Origin: Hymenobacter sp. J193
Lineage (GTDB): Bacteria; Bacteroidota; Bacteroidia; Cytophagales; Hymenobacteraceae
Direction: 5' to 3'
DNA length: 64,000 nt
Assembly: GCF_024700075.1 (NCBI RefSeq)
Contig: NZ_JAJONE010000004.1
Coordinates: 1 to 64,000, forward strand
In this document: one piece after another, positions 1-8,262 of the stretch
How positions within the stretch are numbered: position 1 is the first letter of the stretch
How the letters are laid out: the number at the start of each line of letters is the position of its first letter
Translations under genes and position numbers: made by a program
Notes under the pieces: generated by a model
The model's database searches: none
What the model was told of the DNA's origin: nothing
What the model saw: only the letters and a program-made list of their open reading frames with translations

Positions 1-412
1 CCTCCCCGGCCCGGGCCACACCAGGGCGTTTACGGCATTGGTCCGGGTGGTTTTCACCGCAACCGGCGCGAAGGAGAGAAACAGGTAGGACCTCTGGAAC
101 AGTACGAGCCGCTCGAAGTAGTGCTTGTTCATCTTGCCCTCGAAGTAGGTCTGCTGCGTTTTGTCTTCGCGGTAGGGCCGGTCGTAGTAGACGTCGGGTT
201 TTCTGTACGATGGTGCCCACCGGCAGGGGCCGCATCACGCCCACGTGCTGTTTGAAGGCGTCGTAACTTCGACCGTCCAGCTTTCCATCTCGGCCGGCTC
301 AATCACGAAGCTCACGGCGACGCGGCCGTCCTTGAAGACCACCTTTGTTTTCTTCAAAGGAATGTATCGGCATCACCGCGTTAAACGCGGTTGTTTTGCG
401 TTTTTTTGCCAT
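1..412 (-). pseudogene. traG: TraG-family (VirB4-like) conjugation ATPase, N-terminal part, frameshifted and cut by window edge
   Basis: Reading the minus strand from the ATG at 410-412 gives a start of the MAKKRKTTAF type. In shifted frames follow a VVFKDGRVAVSF segment, then DAFKQHVGVMRPLPVGTIVQ, then a stretch with YFEGKMNKHYFERL and SYLFLSF. This order matches the N-terminus of Bacteroidetes TraG, the membrane-associated VirB4-type ATPase that powers the mating-pair apparatus; its Walker motifs would lie beyond position 1. At least three indels (near 350, 265 and 210) are needed to join the segments. The preceding minus-strand genes fit the traE-traF-traG order of Bacteroides conjugative elements. 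Assignment is by motif recall, not by database search. Confidence 0.6.
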
Positions 413-712
413 GAGGGGGAAAGGGCACAGGGTCCCACGCCAGGTGGCAGGCTGAATGAAGGTGTAGAAAAGCCACCCCATCAGAAAGTCATGAGCCCGG
501 GTCCGGGTGAGGGAAGGCAGGCCCAGGAGGAGGCCGATTTCGACAGGATACCCAGCAGAGTCAGACCTACTGCGCGGAACCTTGACCGCTATGCCCAGAA
601 AAAGCCGAGCAACAGCACGGAGCCGATGAACAGGCCCACCAGTAGGCCCAGGTCCTGCAGGTTCATGCCTGGTGCCTGGGTGGGCTGTTTGATGGATTTA
701 TAGGAGCGCATC
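413..712 (-). pseudogene. Possible VirB3-like (TraF/DUF4133 position) membrane protein, frameshifted
   Basis: An ATG at 710-712 opens a frame beginning MRSYKSIKQPTQAPGMNLQD, followed by a hydrophobic segment LLVGLFIGSVLLLGFF. The frame then stops, but a neighbouring frame continues with a second hydrophobic stretch (VEIGLLLGLPSL, then FLMGWLFYTF) up to the start of the TraG remnant. A protein of about 100 residues with two membrane segments lying between a DUF4134-like gene and traG is what the VirB3-like TraF looks like in Bacteroidetes transfer operons. The call leans mainly on position and topology. No clear stop is seen before the traG start, so another indel is likely. Confidence 0.4.
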
Positions 713-723
713 GTGGCAGCGGC

Positions 724-1136
724 TTAGTTGGTCAAGCCGCCGCCTTCGCTGCCACCCACGGCACTCACTTCGTCGTCCTTGAAGAGCTGGAAGCCGAACC
801 AGAGCAGCACCCCGCCCACGAGCCAGCCCTGGGAGCCCAGCGCGTCTGGGGAGCCCTGACAAACTTCATCACCACCCGAATCAACGCCGATTATGAGGAT
901 GATGGCGAAAATGACCTGCACGATGCCACCGACTTTCTCCTCTGACCTGGGTGAGGGGCCGTTCGGCGCTTTAGGCCCTGGCCGCGCTGGCTGAGAGGGC
1001 CAGTACTTTCGTATGCGCGCGAAGGCGCGCTGCTCCAACTTAGAGGGTTGGTAGGCCTGGTCGGCCGCCAGCAGATCTGAGTCGTTGGCGGCGGCAGAAG
1101 AAGCCGTAGGCGGGAGGTGAACAGGGGTGTTTGCAT
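724..1136 (-). pseudogene. traE: DUF4134 (TraE, VirB2-like) conjugation membrane protein, frameshifted
   Basis: The C-terminal half reads VGGIVQVIFAIILIIGV, a disturbed basic stretch, then GWLVGGVLLWFGFQLF and an acidic tail. Two membrane segments separated by a short basic loop are typical of DUF4134 TraE, the pilin-like VirB2 analogue. The likely start is the ATG at 1134-1136, whose frame gives a signal-like MQTPLFTSRLRLLLP before an indel moves into the frame with SDLLAADQAYQPSKL. Further small indels distort the loop between the two helices. It is the first of three consecutive minus-strand genes in traE-traF-traG order. Confidence 0.5.
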
Positions 1137-1187
1137 GGAAATGTAGGAGGGTGAAAAGGTGAATAGGGTGAGAGGTAGGCCCGCGCC

Positions 1188-1723
1188 TCAGGCAGTAGCG
1201 GGTGCGGCGCGCTGGTTTTTCAGCGCCTCGTTCATCACCAGGCGCATTTTTGGCCCCGCCGCTCGGCGGCGGTCAACTCCACGCCGCGGTTGTGCGCGTC
1301 GGTCGCCGGGGGCGCTGGGGCCGTGATGTAGTTGTGCTTGGCCCCTTCGGGCAGCTGGCCCGCTTCTGCCGCAGCCGGGGAGTCTGGTCATCGGCCTGAC
1401 TATCAGCTGCGATTGCCGCGGCCGTTTCCGTCGGGGCGTCCGTCGGGGCTGCTTCCGCTTCTGCCACCGCCACGTCAGCCGCCGCGTCCGCCACGGAGGC
1501 GCTTGCGGCGGCGCATCCTGAAGTCGGCCAGCCGATAGTGCCGGGTGCGCAGCGAGGCGTGGTTGCCGTCGAGCGCGGGCGAGGCCAGGGTACTGCCGGC
1601 ACCCGCTGGCATGGCGTAGCGCCACCAAAGCCCGCCCAGGGCCACTAGGAGCAGAAAGAGCACCAACCACAGCATGGGTTTCCCAAGCAACAGGTCGAAG
1701 TTTTTTATGAGCAATTGCGGCAA
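1188..1723 (-). pseudogene. Single-pass membrane protein of the transfer cluster, unknown function, frameshifted
   Basis: The ATG at 1721-1723 opens MPQLLIKNFDLLLGKPML followed by a strong membrane helix (WLVLFLLLVALGGLWW). The frame then jumps to an Ala/Glu-rich linker (about 1290-1500) and jumps again near 1250 to a C-terminal part ending in MNEALKNQRAAPATA. Two or three indels are needed to restore one protein of about 178 residues. I do not recognise the family. The N-terminal anchor and low-complexity linker fit an accessory subunit of the conjugation apparatus, and it lies directly upstream of the TraE-like gene on the same strand. Confidence 0.35.
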
Positions 1724-1724
1724 C

Positions 1725-1745
1725 TATACGGAGCACTTCCGTATA
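1725..1745. promoter_or_regulatory. Perfect 8-bp inverted repeat between divergent genes
   Basis: TATACGGA at 1725-1732 and TCCGTATA at 1738-1745 form a perfect dyad with a 5-base spacer. It sits 2 bases upstream of the minus-strand start codon at 1721-1723 and about 150 bases before the plus-strand gene at 1898. The position suits an operator for a dimeric repressor controlling the transfer operon, but no cognate regulator is identified. Confidence 0.4.
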
Positions 1746-1897
1746 AGTTCTGTTTTAGGAGAAGTTTTGAAGAAGCTACGCCGAAGCTTTGCGGGTGTTC
1801 TTGCCCCGAAGCCGACGTGGTTAAATGCCCGCAGCAAGTGTGGTAGTGCAGACGGCCGGCTGGTTTGCTACCTTGCGCGCCCTCCAATTGCTGCTGC

Positions 1898-2323
1898 ATG
1901 AACACTTCTATTCCCACTCCCCGACTACTACCCCAGTAGAGCCGGTCAATGCGGGCTTTCCTGACCCCGCGCTCATCGTTTCCTATGCCACCGTTCTGCG
2001 CCACATCCGCCACCGCCTCAACACGCTACTGCACGGGCAGCTCAAGCCCTGGGCCCAGCAGCATAAGTTCAACTACGCCCGGCTGATTGAAATCAAAAAA
2101 GCTGGAGGAGGAAACCCAGGCCGTGCTCTTGCAGCGGCTGATGACCCACTTCCAGTTCCCCACCGAGCTGCTGCGCATCATCGTGCACCAGTCGCGCCGC
2201 CACTTTTTCCTGTTCACCTCGCCCGACAGCCTGACCCGCTTCAAGGCCGAGCTCAACCTCTTCGACAACCCACCCTTCGACGCCCCGGCGCCACCTACTA
2301 CGCCCACTTCATCCCCTAACTAG
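1898..2323 (+). pseudogene. Unknown protein, tandem paralogue 1, frameshifted
   Basis: The ATG at 1898 (MNTSIPTPRLLPQ) soon stops. The neighbouring frame carries on with PVNAGFPDPALIVSYATVLR and LNTLLHGQLKPW, then near 2095 a second indel moves to a frame with EEETQAVLLQRLMTHFQFPT and RRHFFLF, ending PTTPTSSPN. Joined, it is a helical protein of about 140 residues. The pattern PALxxxYxxxxRxxxxRLxxLxHGxL recurs in the next gene, so the two are paralogues in tandem. Function unknown. They stand directly before the toprim gene on the same strand and may form one operon with it. Confidence 0.45.
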
Positions 2324-2367
2324 CGGAAAGGCCCTGGAGCCCGACCGCTCCACGTTGCTCTTTCCCT

Positions 2368-2764
2368 ATGCCTGCTTCCGTTGCTTCCCGCCGCCCGGCC
2401 AGCAAACCTGCGACTACCCCGGCCGCCTTGGGCCCCAACTGCCCAATCCGGCTCTGGCCATAGCCTATGATGAAGCCCGGCGCTACGTGCAGCTGCGACT
2501 GCGCAGCCTGCCCCACGGGGGCCTGCGGGCCACCTGCACCGCCTATGGCTTTCCCTACACGACCAGCGTGGGCCTGAAAACCGGTAGCCTGCAGCGCGAA
2601 GAGTACCGCCTGGTGCAGAAGCACCTGCGCGTGTTCGGCTTCGAGACCGAACTGGTGCGCCTGTACGTGAGCGGCCAGCTCTGCGAGCACTACCTTTTGC
2701 CGACGCGGCGCTGTTGGCTACGCTGCGCGAGCAGCTGGCCGCCCACGAGGAGCTGGTCAGCTAG
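2368..2764 (+). pseudogene. Unknown protein, tandem paralogue 2, frameshifted
   Basis: The ATG at 2368 gives MPASVASRRPASKPATTPAA, and an indel near 2435 then leads to LPNPALAIAYDEARRYVQLR with LPHGGL, LQREEYRLVQKHLRVFGF and ELVRLYVSG. At about 2695 one missing T in a TTTT run would join this to a tail ending AHEELVS at the TAG 2762-2764. It matches the preceding gene along most of its length. Both genes break at similar places, in short homopolymers, which favours sequence error over independent decay. I do not know the family. Confidence 0.45.
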
Positions 2765-2850
2765 CTGCCCTCCCCTACTGCTTTTTGGTTTTGATTCCTG
2801 CCCCGGATTCCGGCGGCGCGGCTGGTTTGTACCCCTTCCATTCTACTTCT

Positions 2851-5124
2851 ATGCCCGCAACTTCTCCCCGCGCGACAACGACCCGCAGGAGCTCGACCGC
2901 TTCAAGCAATCCATTGACCTGGCGGACTACGCCACCCGGCGCCACGGCTACGACGTGAAAAAGGCCGGCCCCCGTGGTCACTGGCACCAGCTGGAAAAGG
3001 ACAGCGAGATGCTCATCGTCTCCCGCAAGGGCGACCACCAGGTGTACCTGAACCCCGGCGACGACCGGGACTCCGGCTCCATCATCGACTCCGTGAAAAC
3101 CCGCGAAAACCAGACCCTGGGCCAGGTGCGGCAGACCCTGCGCCAGTACTTGGGCGAGCCCGAGCAAGGCTGGCAGGCGGCCACCTCCCCCACTGCCCGC
3201 CCCGGCGGCGTACGCACCCACGCCCACCGGGCCGACCGAGATGGAATCGGAGGCCGAGCGCCGGGCCCGTCTCGTGGCGGCGGTGATGGGCACCCACGCC
3301 ACGCTAACCGACCGCAGCTACCTGCATAATCGCCATCTCTCCGATGAGACCATCGACAGCCCGGCTTTTCAGGTGCGGGTCTTCACCAGCCAGCAGGGCA
3401 ACTTCCGCAACACGGCTTTTCCCCTCTACAACGAGCACGGCATTGCCACCGTGGAGCAGCGCAACAACGAGTACAAGCACTTGCTGCAGCTGCCCAAAAC
3501 CGGGGTGTGGGTGTCGCACCCCACCGAGGGCAAGGACACGCCCGTGCAGCGTATGGTGGTGTCGGAGAGCCCCGTGGATGCCATGAGCTACCACCAGCTC
3601 CACCACCGCGGCGCGCAAGGGCAGCCCAACACGCTTTACGGGGCCACCAGCGGCACCGTCACCGAGCGGCAGGTGGAACTCATTCAAAAGCTCATTGACA
3701 AGCAGGAGCCGAAGGAGCTGGAGCCATGGCGAACGACAACGACGCCGCCGGCCGCCGCTTCAACATCAATTAACCTCAACGAGCTGCAGGTGCCGCGCCG
3801 GGCCGGAAGCCGATGGCCAGGTGGCCTACGACGAAGCCCCCGCCCGGTAGAGCGGCACGCCACAGCCGCCGGCAGGTACCACACCGCCCTGCGGGTGGAG
3901 TATCACCACGCCACTCGTGCCGAGGGTACCGAGCAGCTGAGCCAGCTCACCGCGCAGGTGCAGCAGCTACGGCCGGCGGCGGACGAAACGGTGGTCCTGG
4001 AGGTGCAGCGGGCCACCCGGCAGGAAACCGTCGTGCGCCTGGTTGTTCCCAATGCTGACAGCCACGCCCTCGAAGACCTGGCCCGCACCCTGCACGCCCA
4101 GCGCGAAACGCAGCGCGAGCAGCTTGAGCGCCAGTCCCAAGAGCCAGGCCGGCAGCCCGAGAACTTTATTCGCACCGAGTACGCCATCAGCAAGGACTTT
4201 AACCGCGACCTGGAGCTGTTAAGTCAGGGCCTCAGCCGCGAGCAAATTGCACAGCAAGCCCGCACCGACGAACTGGCCAAGGAGCAGCTACGCCAGGAAA
4301 AAGCCCGTCAGGAACAGGAGCAGCGCCAGCAGGCTCAGCAGCGCGAAGCCGAGCGTGAGCAGGCAGCCAGCTCACCGGAGGCTCAGCACCGGGATGCTGA
4401 GCACCGGCGTCAGGCTGCTGGGCTCGTAGTCGCAGCGGCCAGCGGCGACCCAGCCCTGCAGCGGGCCGTGCAGCTGACGGTAACCGAGCCCACTCCGGCG
4501 GATGAGGCCACACCCAGCCAGGCCCAGCAGATGCGGGAGCTGCTGCGCAAGGCCGGCGCCCAAATAGAGTTGCGAGCGGAAACGGACCCCACCAGCGGAC
4601 AGCTGCGCAGTGAGCTCGACGTACGCTACCAGCCCCACGGTACGCCCGGCGGCCTGCGCCAGCTCAGCCAGACGCTCGATGCGCTGGATAAGTCGCCGTT
4701 GGTGACGCTCACCGAACCCGTTGACGAGCAGGCTGAGCGTCGGCGGTTAGCCGCCGCTCCCCCGGAGCAGCAATCGGTGACGAAAACGGCCATCATTCGC
4801 ATCGACGAGCCGGAGCCGCAGCCGGGGGCTAACGGTCAGGCGGAAGCCGTAGCGGAGCAGCTGCGCGCCGCGGGCCTGAACACCGGCTCGCTGCGCAGCG
4901 CCACCGACCCAGCCACTCACCAGCGCCACAGTGAAATCGAAGTCAGCTACCGGCTCGACCAGCCGAACCTGGCGCGGGTTAGTGCGGCGCTCGATGACGT
5001 GGCCCGCCAGCCCGGCGCCCACCTGCACGAGCACGCTGCCGACCGGGCTGAGCGGCACCGTCTAGCTCCTAGCGGTATTAGTGCCAGCACCCTAGCCGAG
5101 CGTACTGCCGGGCCCGAGCGGTAA
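2851..5124 (+). pseudogene. Toprim/DUF3991-type primase-like protein with long repetitive C-terminal tail, frameshifted
   Basis: An N-terminal domain (QELDRFKQSIDLADYATRRH, then SMLIVSR-like and VYLNPGDDRDSGSIID segments) resembles the zinc-finger/DUF3991 part of plasmid toprim proteins. From about 3241 follows LTDRSYLHNRHLS and a toprim-like stretch MVVSESPVDAMSYHQL (about 3555-3600). Near 3725 another frame supplies MANDNDAAGRRFNIN, the acidic DNDxAG part of toprim domains. The remaining ~430 codons encode Gln/Arg/Glu-rich helices and degenerate repeats. At least three indels (around 2870, 3235 and 3720-3770) separate the parts. Such proteins are common on Bacteroidetes plasmids and are thought to act in DNA transfer or replication; the exact role is unknown. 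Confidence 0.6.
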
Positions 5125-5203
5125 GCGGATTCTGCTTCTGAGTCAAAGACCCAGAAAATGTGCGCTGATTCTTTAGTTTTGCAGGAATAGCAAGCTGCCC
5201 ACC

Positions 5204-5341
5204 ATGCTGGCAAAAACAGGTTCTACTACTCATGCTCCGTTTGGCCTGCTCCTGGCAGACCAGACCCTGGCACCCGCTGCTCTGCGGCCGCTGCCTATTT
5301 CCGAGCGCCCGGCCCTGTTTGTGGGTCCGCATCGAGGCTAA
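5204..5341 (+). CDS. Small hypothetical protein (45 aa)
   Basis: An ATG at 5204 opens a 45-codon frame (MLAKTGSTTHAPFGLLLADQ at its start) that ends at TAA 5339-5341. A good intrinsic terminator follows 40 bases downstream. The 366-base interval between the toprim gene and the gene at 5490 holds nothing else convincing. No homologue is recognised and the frame is short enough to be chance. Confidence 0.3.
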   Translation: MLAKTGSTTHAPFGLLLADQTLAPAALRPLPISERPALFVGPHRG

Positions 5342-5381
5342 TCCAACTTCCTGGTAAACGTCCCGCCGCAATTATGCGGCT

Positions 5382-5422
5382 GCCCGCGGCTTGCTTACTG
5401 CCCGCGGGCTGGGCTGTTTTTT
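5382..5422 (+). terminator. Intrinsic terminator
   Basis: GCCCGCGG at 5382-5389 pairs with CCGCGGGC at 5402-5409 around a 12-base loop, and a run of six T follows at 5417-5422. It would end transcription coming from the toprim gene and the small frame at 5204. Confidence 0.55.
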
Positions 5423-5489
5423 CCGGCCCTTGCTATTGCGGGCAGGCCGGAACCCCTTTGCATTCCCTTCCACGCTAGTACCCTCCGTT

Positions 5490-5750
5490 ATGATATCTAC
5501 CGGTCACCGGCCATTTTCCAACTTCTGCCCGGCCATGAAAGGCCTGATTTTACAGCTTATCCGGGACGAATACCAACCCCTGCTGCAACTACCATCGACC
5601 CTGTCGGCCGAGGCCTGGTCCGAGGCCGTTACCAAGGCCAACCCCATCCTGTTTTACCTTAACGACGGCGCCCCCCTGATTCAAATTGGGGAAGCTTCCC
5701 GCCAAAGCCTGCTCAAATTTCTCAAGCAGCAATTTGGCCCCGCGCAGTAG
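5490..5750 (+). CDS. Hypothetical protein (86 aa)
   Basis: ATG at 5490 (MISTGHRPFSNFC) or 5535 (MKGLILQLIRDEYQPLLQ). The second start gives a compact helical protein of about 71 residues with LSAEAWSEAVTKANPILFYL and ending LLKFLKQQFGPAQ. No family is recognised. It stands alone between the terminator at 5382 and the strong terminator at 5771, so it is probably a monocistronic unit. Confidence 0.5.
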   Translation: MISTGHRPFSNFCPAMKGLILQLIRDEYQPLLQLPSTLSAEAWSEAVTKANPILFYLNDGAPLIQIGEASRQSLLKFLKQQFGPAQ

Positions 5751-5770
5751 GTCGCGGCTCGGCTCGCTGA

Positions 5771-5808
5771 AACGCCCGGTTGGTTATCCAATCGGGCGTT
5801 TTCGTTTT
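5771..5808 (+). terminator. Strong intrinsic terminator
   Basis: AACGCCCG (5771-5778) pairs perfectly with CGGGCGTT (5793-5800). The inner GTTGG/CCAAT extends the stem to 13 pairs with one G-T pair and a TTAT loop. A T-rich tract follows. It lies 20 bases after the stop at 5750. The rest of the gap up to 6048 is AT-rich and shows no gene. Confidence 0.75.
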
Positions 5809-6048
5809 AAACCCTAACCGCCGGTCTCCTAAGCAAACGCTCGGGGAAGCGCCATTCCACCGTCCCCAGGTTACAGATGCGACCACTACCCAGGGTAGTT
5901 CAGACGCCAAGGGGCAGTGGGGGAGAAATGTTTTACGAAGGGCAAATAAATCAATAATTGTTGTTAAAAAAGCAACAAATGACGCTAAAAATGCGTTTAA
6001 TAAGTAAGGAAACGGTTTTAGAAACAGTCACTTAGCCCTTACTCAGCG

Positions 6049-7344
6049 ATGATAAAGCAAGCCCGCCCCGCCGCTCAAAACACTGCCCGCCCCGATGTGT
6101 ACCAGCTTGTAACCGACCGGGTAATTGAGGCCCTCGAAGCCGGTCAGATTGCCTGGCGCAAGCCCTGGCACGCGGCCTACGGTCTGCCCCGCAACTACGT
6201 GAGCGGCCGGGCTTACACCGGCATCAATGCCTTTCTGCTGCACCTGGTCGGCGGCACGCCGTTCTTTCTAACGTTCCGGCAGGCCAAGGAGCTGGGCGGC
6301 AACATCCGCAAGGGTGCCAAGGGCATGCCCGTGATTTACTACAACGTCACGACTCGCACCGACAAGCAAACCGGCGAGGAAGAGAAAACGCCATTTATCA
6401 AGTACTACACGGTCTTTTCCGTGGACGACGTGGAAGGCGTGGAAATCGTCCTGCCCGAGCAGCCCCAAGACCGGAACCACGAGCCCTTGGCAGCCGCCGA
6501 GGCCCTGGTAACGAATTGGGCTACCTGCCCCCGGATTGAGCACGGCGGTACGCAGGCCTTCTATGCTCCGGGTCCTGACTTTGTACAAGTACCCCGCCCG
6601 GAAACCTTCATCAGTGGCGAGGCCTATTACTCGACCCTATTTCACGAGCTGACCCACGCCACCGGCCACGCCAGCCGCCTGGACCGTCCCGACCTGGCCG
6701 AAGCCCTGCGCCCGAGTGGCCGCGCCGGCTACGCCCGCGAGGAGCTGACGGCGGAAATGGGCGCCGCTTTTCTGTGCGGCCACGCTGGCCTAAACCCCAG
6801 CGCCACGCTGGAAAACACGGCCGCCTACCTACAGTTTTGGCTGGAGCAGCTGCGCGGGGATAAAAAGCTGGTGGTGCAGGCCGCCAGCCGGGCCCAGCGC
6901 GCGGCAGAGCTGATACTGGGCCGCCCGGCTCCCGAGGATACCGAGCCCGACCCGCAGCCGACCCCCGCCAGCCCCGCCCCTGCGGCTGTGGTCGTGGCCT
7001 CTGAGCATGCGCAGCCAGCATGCTGCGGGGAAACCGGGGCCATACCGTCCCGCCCGGTGCTGCCCACGCTGCCACCGGTGATTTTGGGGCAGGAAACCCT
7101 GCCTTCGCTGACCACGGTCGTGGTCGCCACGCAGCGCATCGAGCTGACCCGCCTGCTGGAGCATCCCGCCTTTACCGATGAGCAGCGCCGCACGGCCACC
7201 GGCCGCATCCTGGCCGAAACCGACCCCGCCCGGCTGGGCCGCTGGCTGACCAACATCATGCAGCGGGTGGCCGAGTGGGAAGACCAAACCCTGGCTGAGG
7301 AGGCGCGCCAGAACCCGCGCCCCTATCCGTTGGACGAGTGCTGA
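6049..7344 (+). CDS. ArdC-like antirestriction protein with zincin-like metallopeptidase domain
   Basis: 431 residues, intact. The N-terminal ~130 residues (TDRVIEALEAGQIAWRKPWH, YRGxNxFLL-like YTGINAFLLHL, GGNIRKGAKGMPVIYY) form the ArdC-type ssDNA-binding domain (DUF1738). The second domain carries the zincin motif HELTHATGH at residues 199-207, followed by EELTAEMGAAFLC with the downstream acidic ligand. ArdC family proteins coat incoming single-stranded plasmid DNA and counter host restriction during conjugation. The C-terminal ~150 residues are Pro/Ala-rich with a helical end. Position among transfer genes fits an early-entry function. Confidence 0.85.
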   Translation: MIKQARPAAQNTARPDVYQLVTDRVIEALEAGQIAWRKPWHAAYGLPRNYVSGRAYTGINAFLLHLVGGTPFFLTFRQAKELGGNIRKGAKGMPVIYYNVTTRTDKQTGEEEKTPFIKYYTVFSVDDVEGVEIVLPEQPQDRNHEPLAAAEALVTNWATCPRIEHGGTQAFYAPGPDFVQVPRPETFISGEAYYSTLFHELTHATGHASRLDRPDLAEALRPSGRAGYAREELTAEMGAAFLCGHAGLNPSATLENTAAYLQFWLEQLRGDKKLVVQAASRAQRAAELILGRPAPEDTEPDPQPTPASPAPAAVVVASEHAQPACCGETGAIPSRPVLPTLPPVILGQETLPSLTTVVVATQRIELTRLLEHPAFTDEQRRTATGRILAETDPARLGRWLTNIMQRVAEWEDQTLAEEARQNPRPYPLDEC

Positions 7345-7447
7345 CCCTTAGCCGTCGCTTACATCTTCTTTCATCGGCGGGACCGGGGGGCAGTGGGGTA
7401 CCGTTCCACCGTCCCCGGTCTGCCGGCTTGCTTCCTTAACGTTTTTT

Positions 7448-7744
7448 ATGCCTACCCCCCTCCCCCTACCGCCCCGCGTTGCCACCGCGCCGGCCCGGCG
7501 GTTTACCGACCTGCTGCGCCACGGCCGCTTCAGCTTCACCGAGCGCGAGCTGATGGAGCACCTGCGCATGACTTACCGCACCATCAAGCAGCGCGAGGCC
7601 GACCCGTCCACGCTCACCATCGCCGAGCTGCTGCGGGTTGCGGATTTGCTCAACGAGCCCGTGCAGGACATAATCGCCGTGGTCCTGGCTGAGGTGCAGT
7701 CCGGGGTTAGCTCGCCGGCTGGAACTCCCTCTACTTCCCTTTAG
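7448..7744 (+). CDS. Small helix-turn-helix (Cro/XRE-like) protein
   Basis: 98 residues. The stretch ELMEHLRMTYRTIKQREADP followed by LTIAELLRVADLLNEPVQDI resembles a Cro/C1-type fold in which a recognition helix precedes the LTxxELLRIADLLN helix common in phage and plasmid regulators. The N-terminal 25 residues are Pro/Arg-rich. Its end overlaps by 14 bases the restored stop of the ParA partner gene on the opposite strand, so the two are convergent. A regulatory role in partition or transfer is possible but not shown. Confidence 0.6.
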   Translation: MPTPLPLPPRVATAPARRFTDLLRHGRFSFTERELMEHLRMTYRTIKQREADPSTLTIAELLRVADLLNEPVQDIIAVVLAEVQSGVSSPAGTPSTSL

Positions 7745-8262
7745 CGGGCGGGCCGTGCTGGAGGTAGTAGTTAACCGCTTCGTCGACCAACTCTTTTAAG
7801 TACACCCGCCGGCTGTGGTGCATAAGCTCCTCGTGGATGTAAGCCAGGGCGGCCCGCTGGGTTTCCCCCTCCAGGCGAATTAAGGAAGGCTGCAGCCCCA
7901 CAGCCCCACTTTCCGCCTGAGCTGGTGCTTGTACCTTGGGGGGCGCCCCTCCCCTTGCGGGCTTCCGGCGCTACAGCGGCCTGCTGCGGCTTGGTTACGG
8001 GCTGAGCGGCTGGCGCTGGTGCTGCTGCCGCTGCTGCCGGAGCTTTCGTTACTGGCGGAGCGGCCACCGGTGCTGGTACTGGTGCTGGTACTGGTGCTGG
8101 TACTGGTGCTGGTACTGGTGCTGGTGCTGGTGCTGGTGGTGCAACGGGCGCTGCGGCCGCTGGCTCCGTGGCGGCTGGGGCTGCCGGCATGTGGCCGGGC
8201 TGTCCGCGCAGCATGGACATTTTCTCGTCCGTGGAGATTTTCAGGCGTTGAATCTTGGCCAT
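7731..8262 (-). pseudogene. Partition partner of ParA (ParB-like position) with (PAPV)n linker, frameshifted
   Basis: It begins MAKIQRLKISTDEKMSMLRG, shares the A of TAATG with the parA stop, and continues into a Pro/Ala linker built on PAPV units. At a GGGGGG run near 7937-7942 the frame breaks; the adjacent frame continues with LIRLEGETQRAALAYIHEEL, RRVYLKELVDEAVNYYLQ and ends at TAG (7731-7733). One inserted or lost base restores a protein of about 177 residues. The C-terminal end looks like a small DNA-binding or dimerisation domain. The coupling to parA suggests it is the centromere-binding or adaptor protein, though no ParB domain is recognised. Confidence 0.5.
8069..8142 (+). repeat. 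12-bp tandem repeat inside the ParA partner gene
   Basis: GGTGCTGGTACT is repeated four times in register (8069, 8081, 8093, 8105) and passes into GGTGCT hexamers. On the minus strand it encodes the PAPV/APA linker of the partition partner, so it is a coding minisatellite that may vary in length. Confidence 0.8.

Noticed and set aside
1202..1538. Short plus-strand frames in 1200-1540
   Set aside because: They are Arg/Pro-rich reverse readings of the Ala-rich linker of the minus-strand membrane protein.
5622..5649. Additional dif-like hit (GCCTTGGTAAC on the minus strand)
   Set aside because: Only the first eight bases match, the far half does not resemble the consensus, and it lies within an intact coding frame (AVTKANP).
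8069..8142. Tandem repeat as a CRISPR or regulatory array
   Set aside because: It is a 12-bp in-frame coding minisatellite that yields the PAPV linker of the ParA partner.
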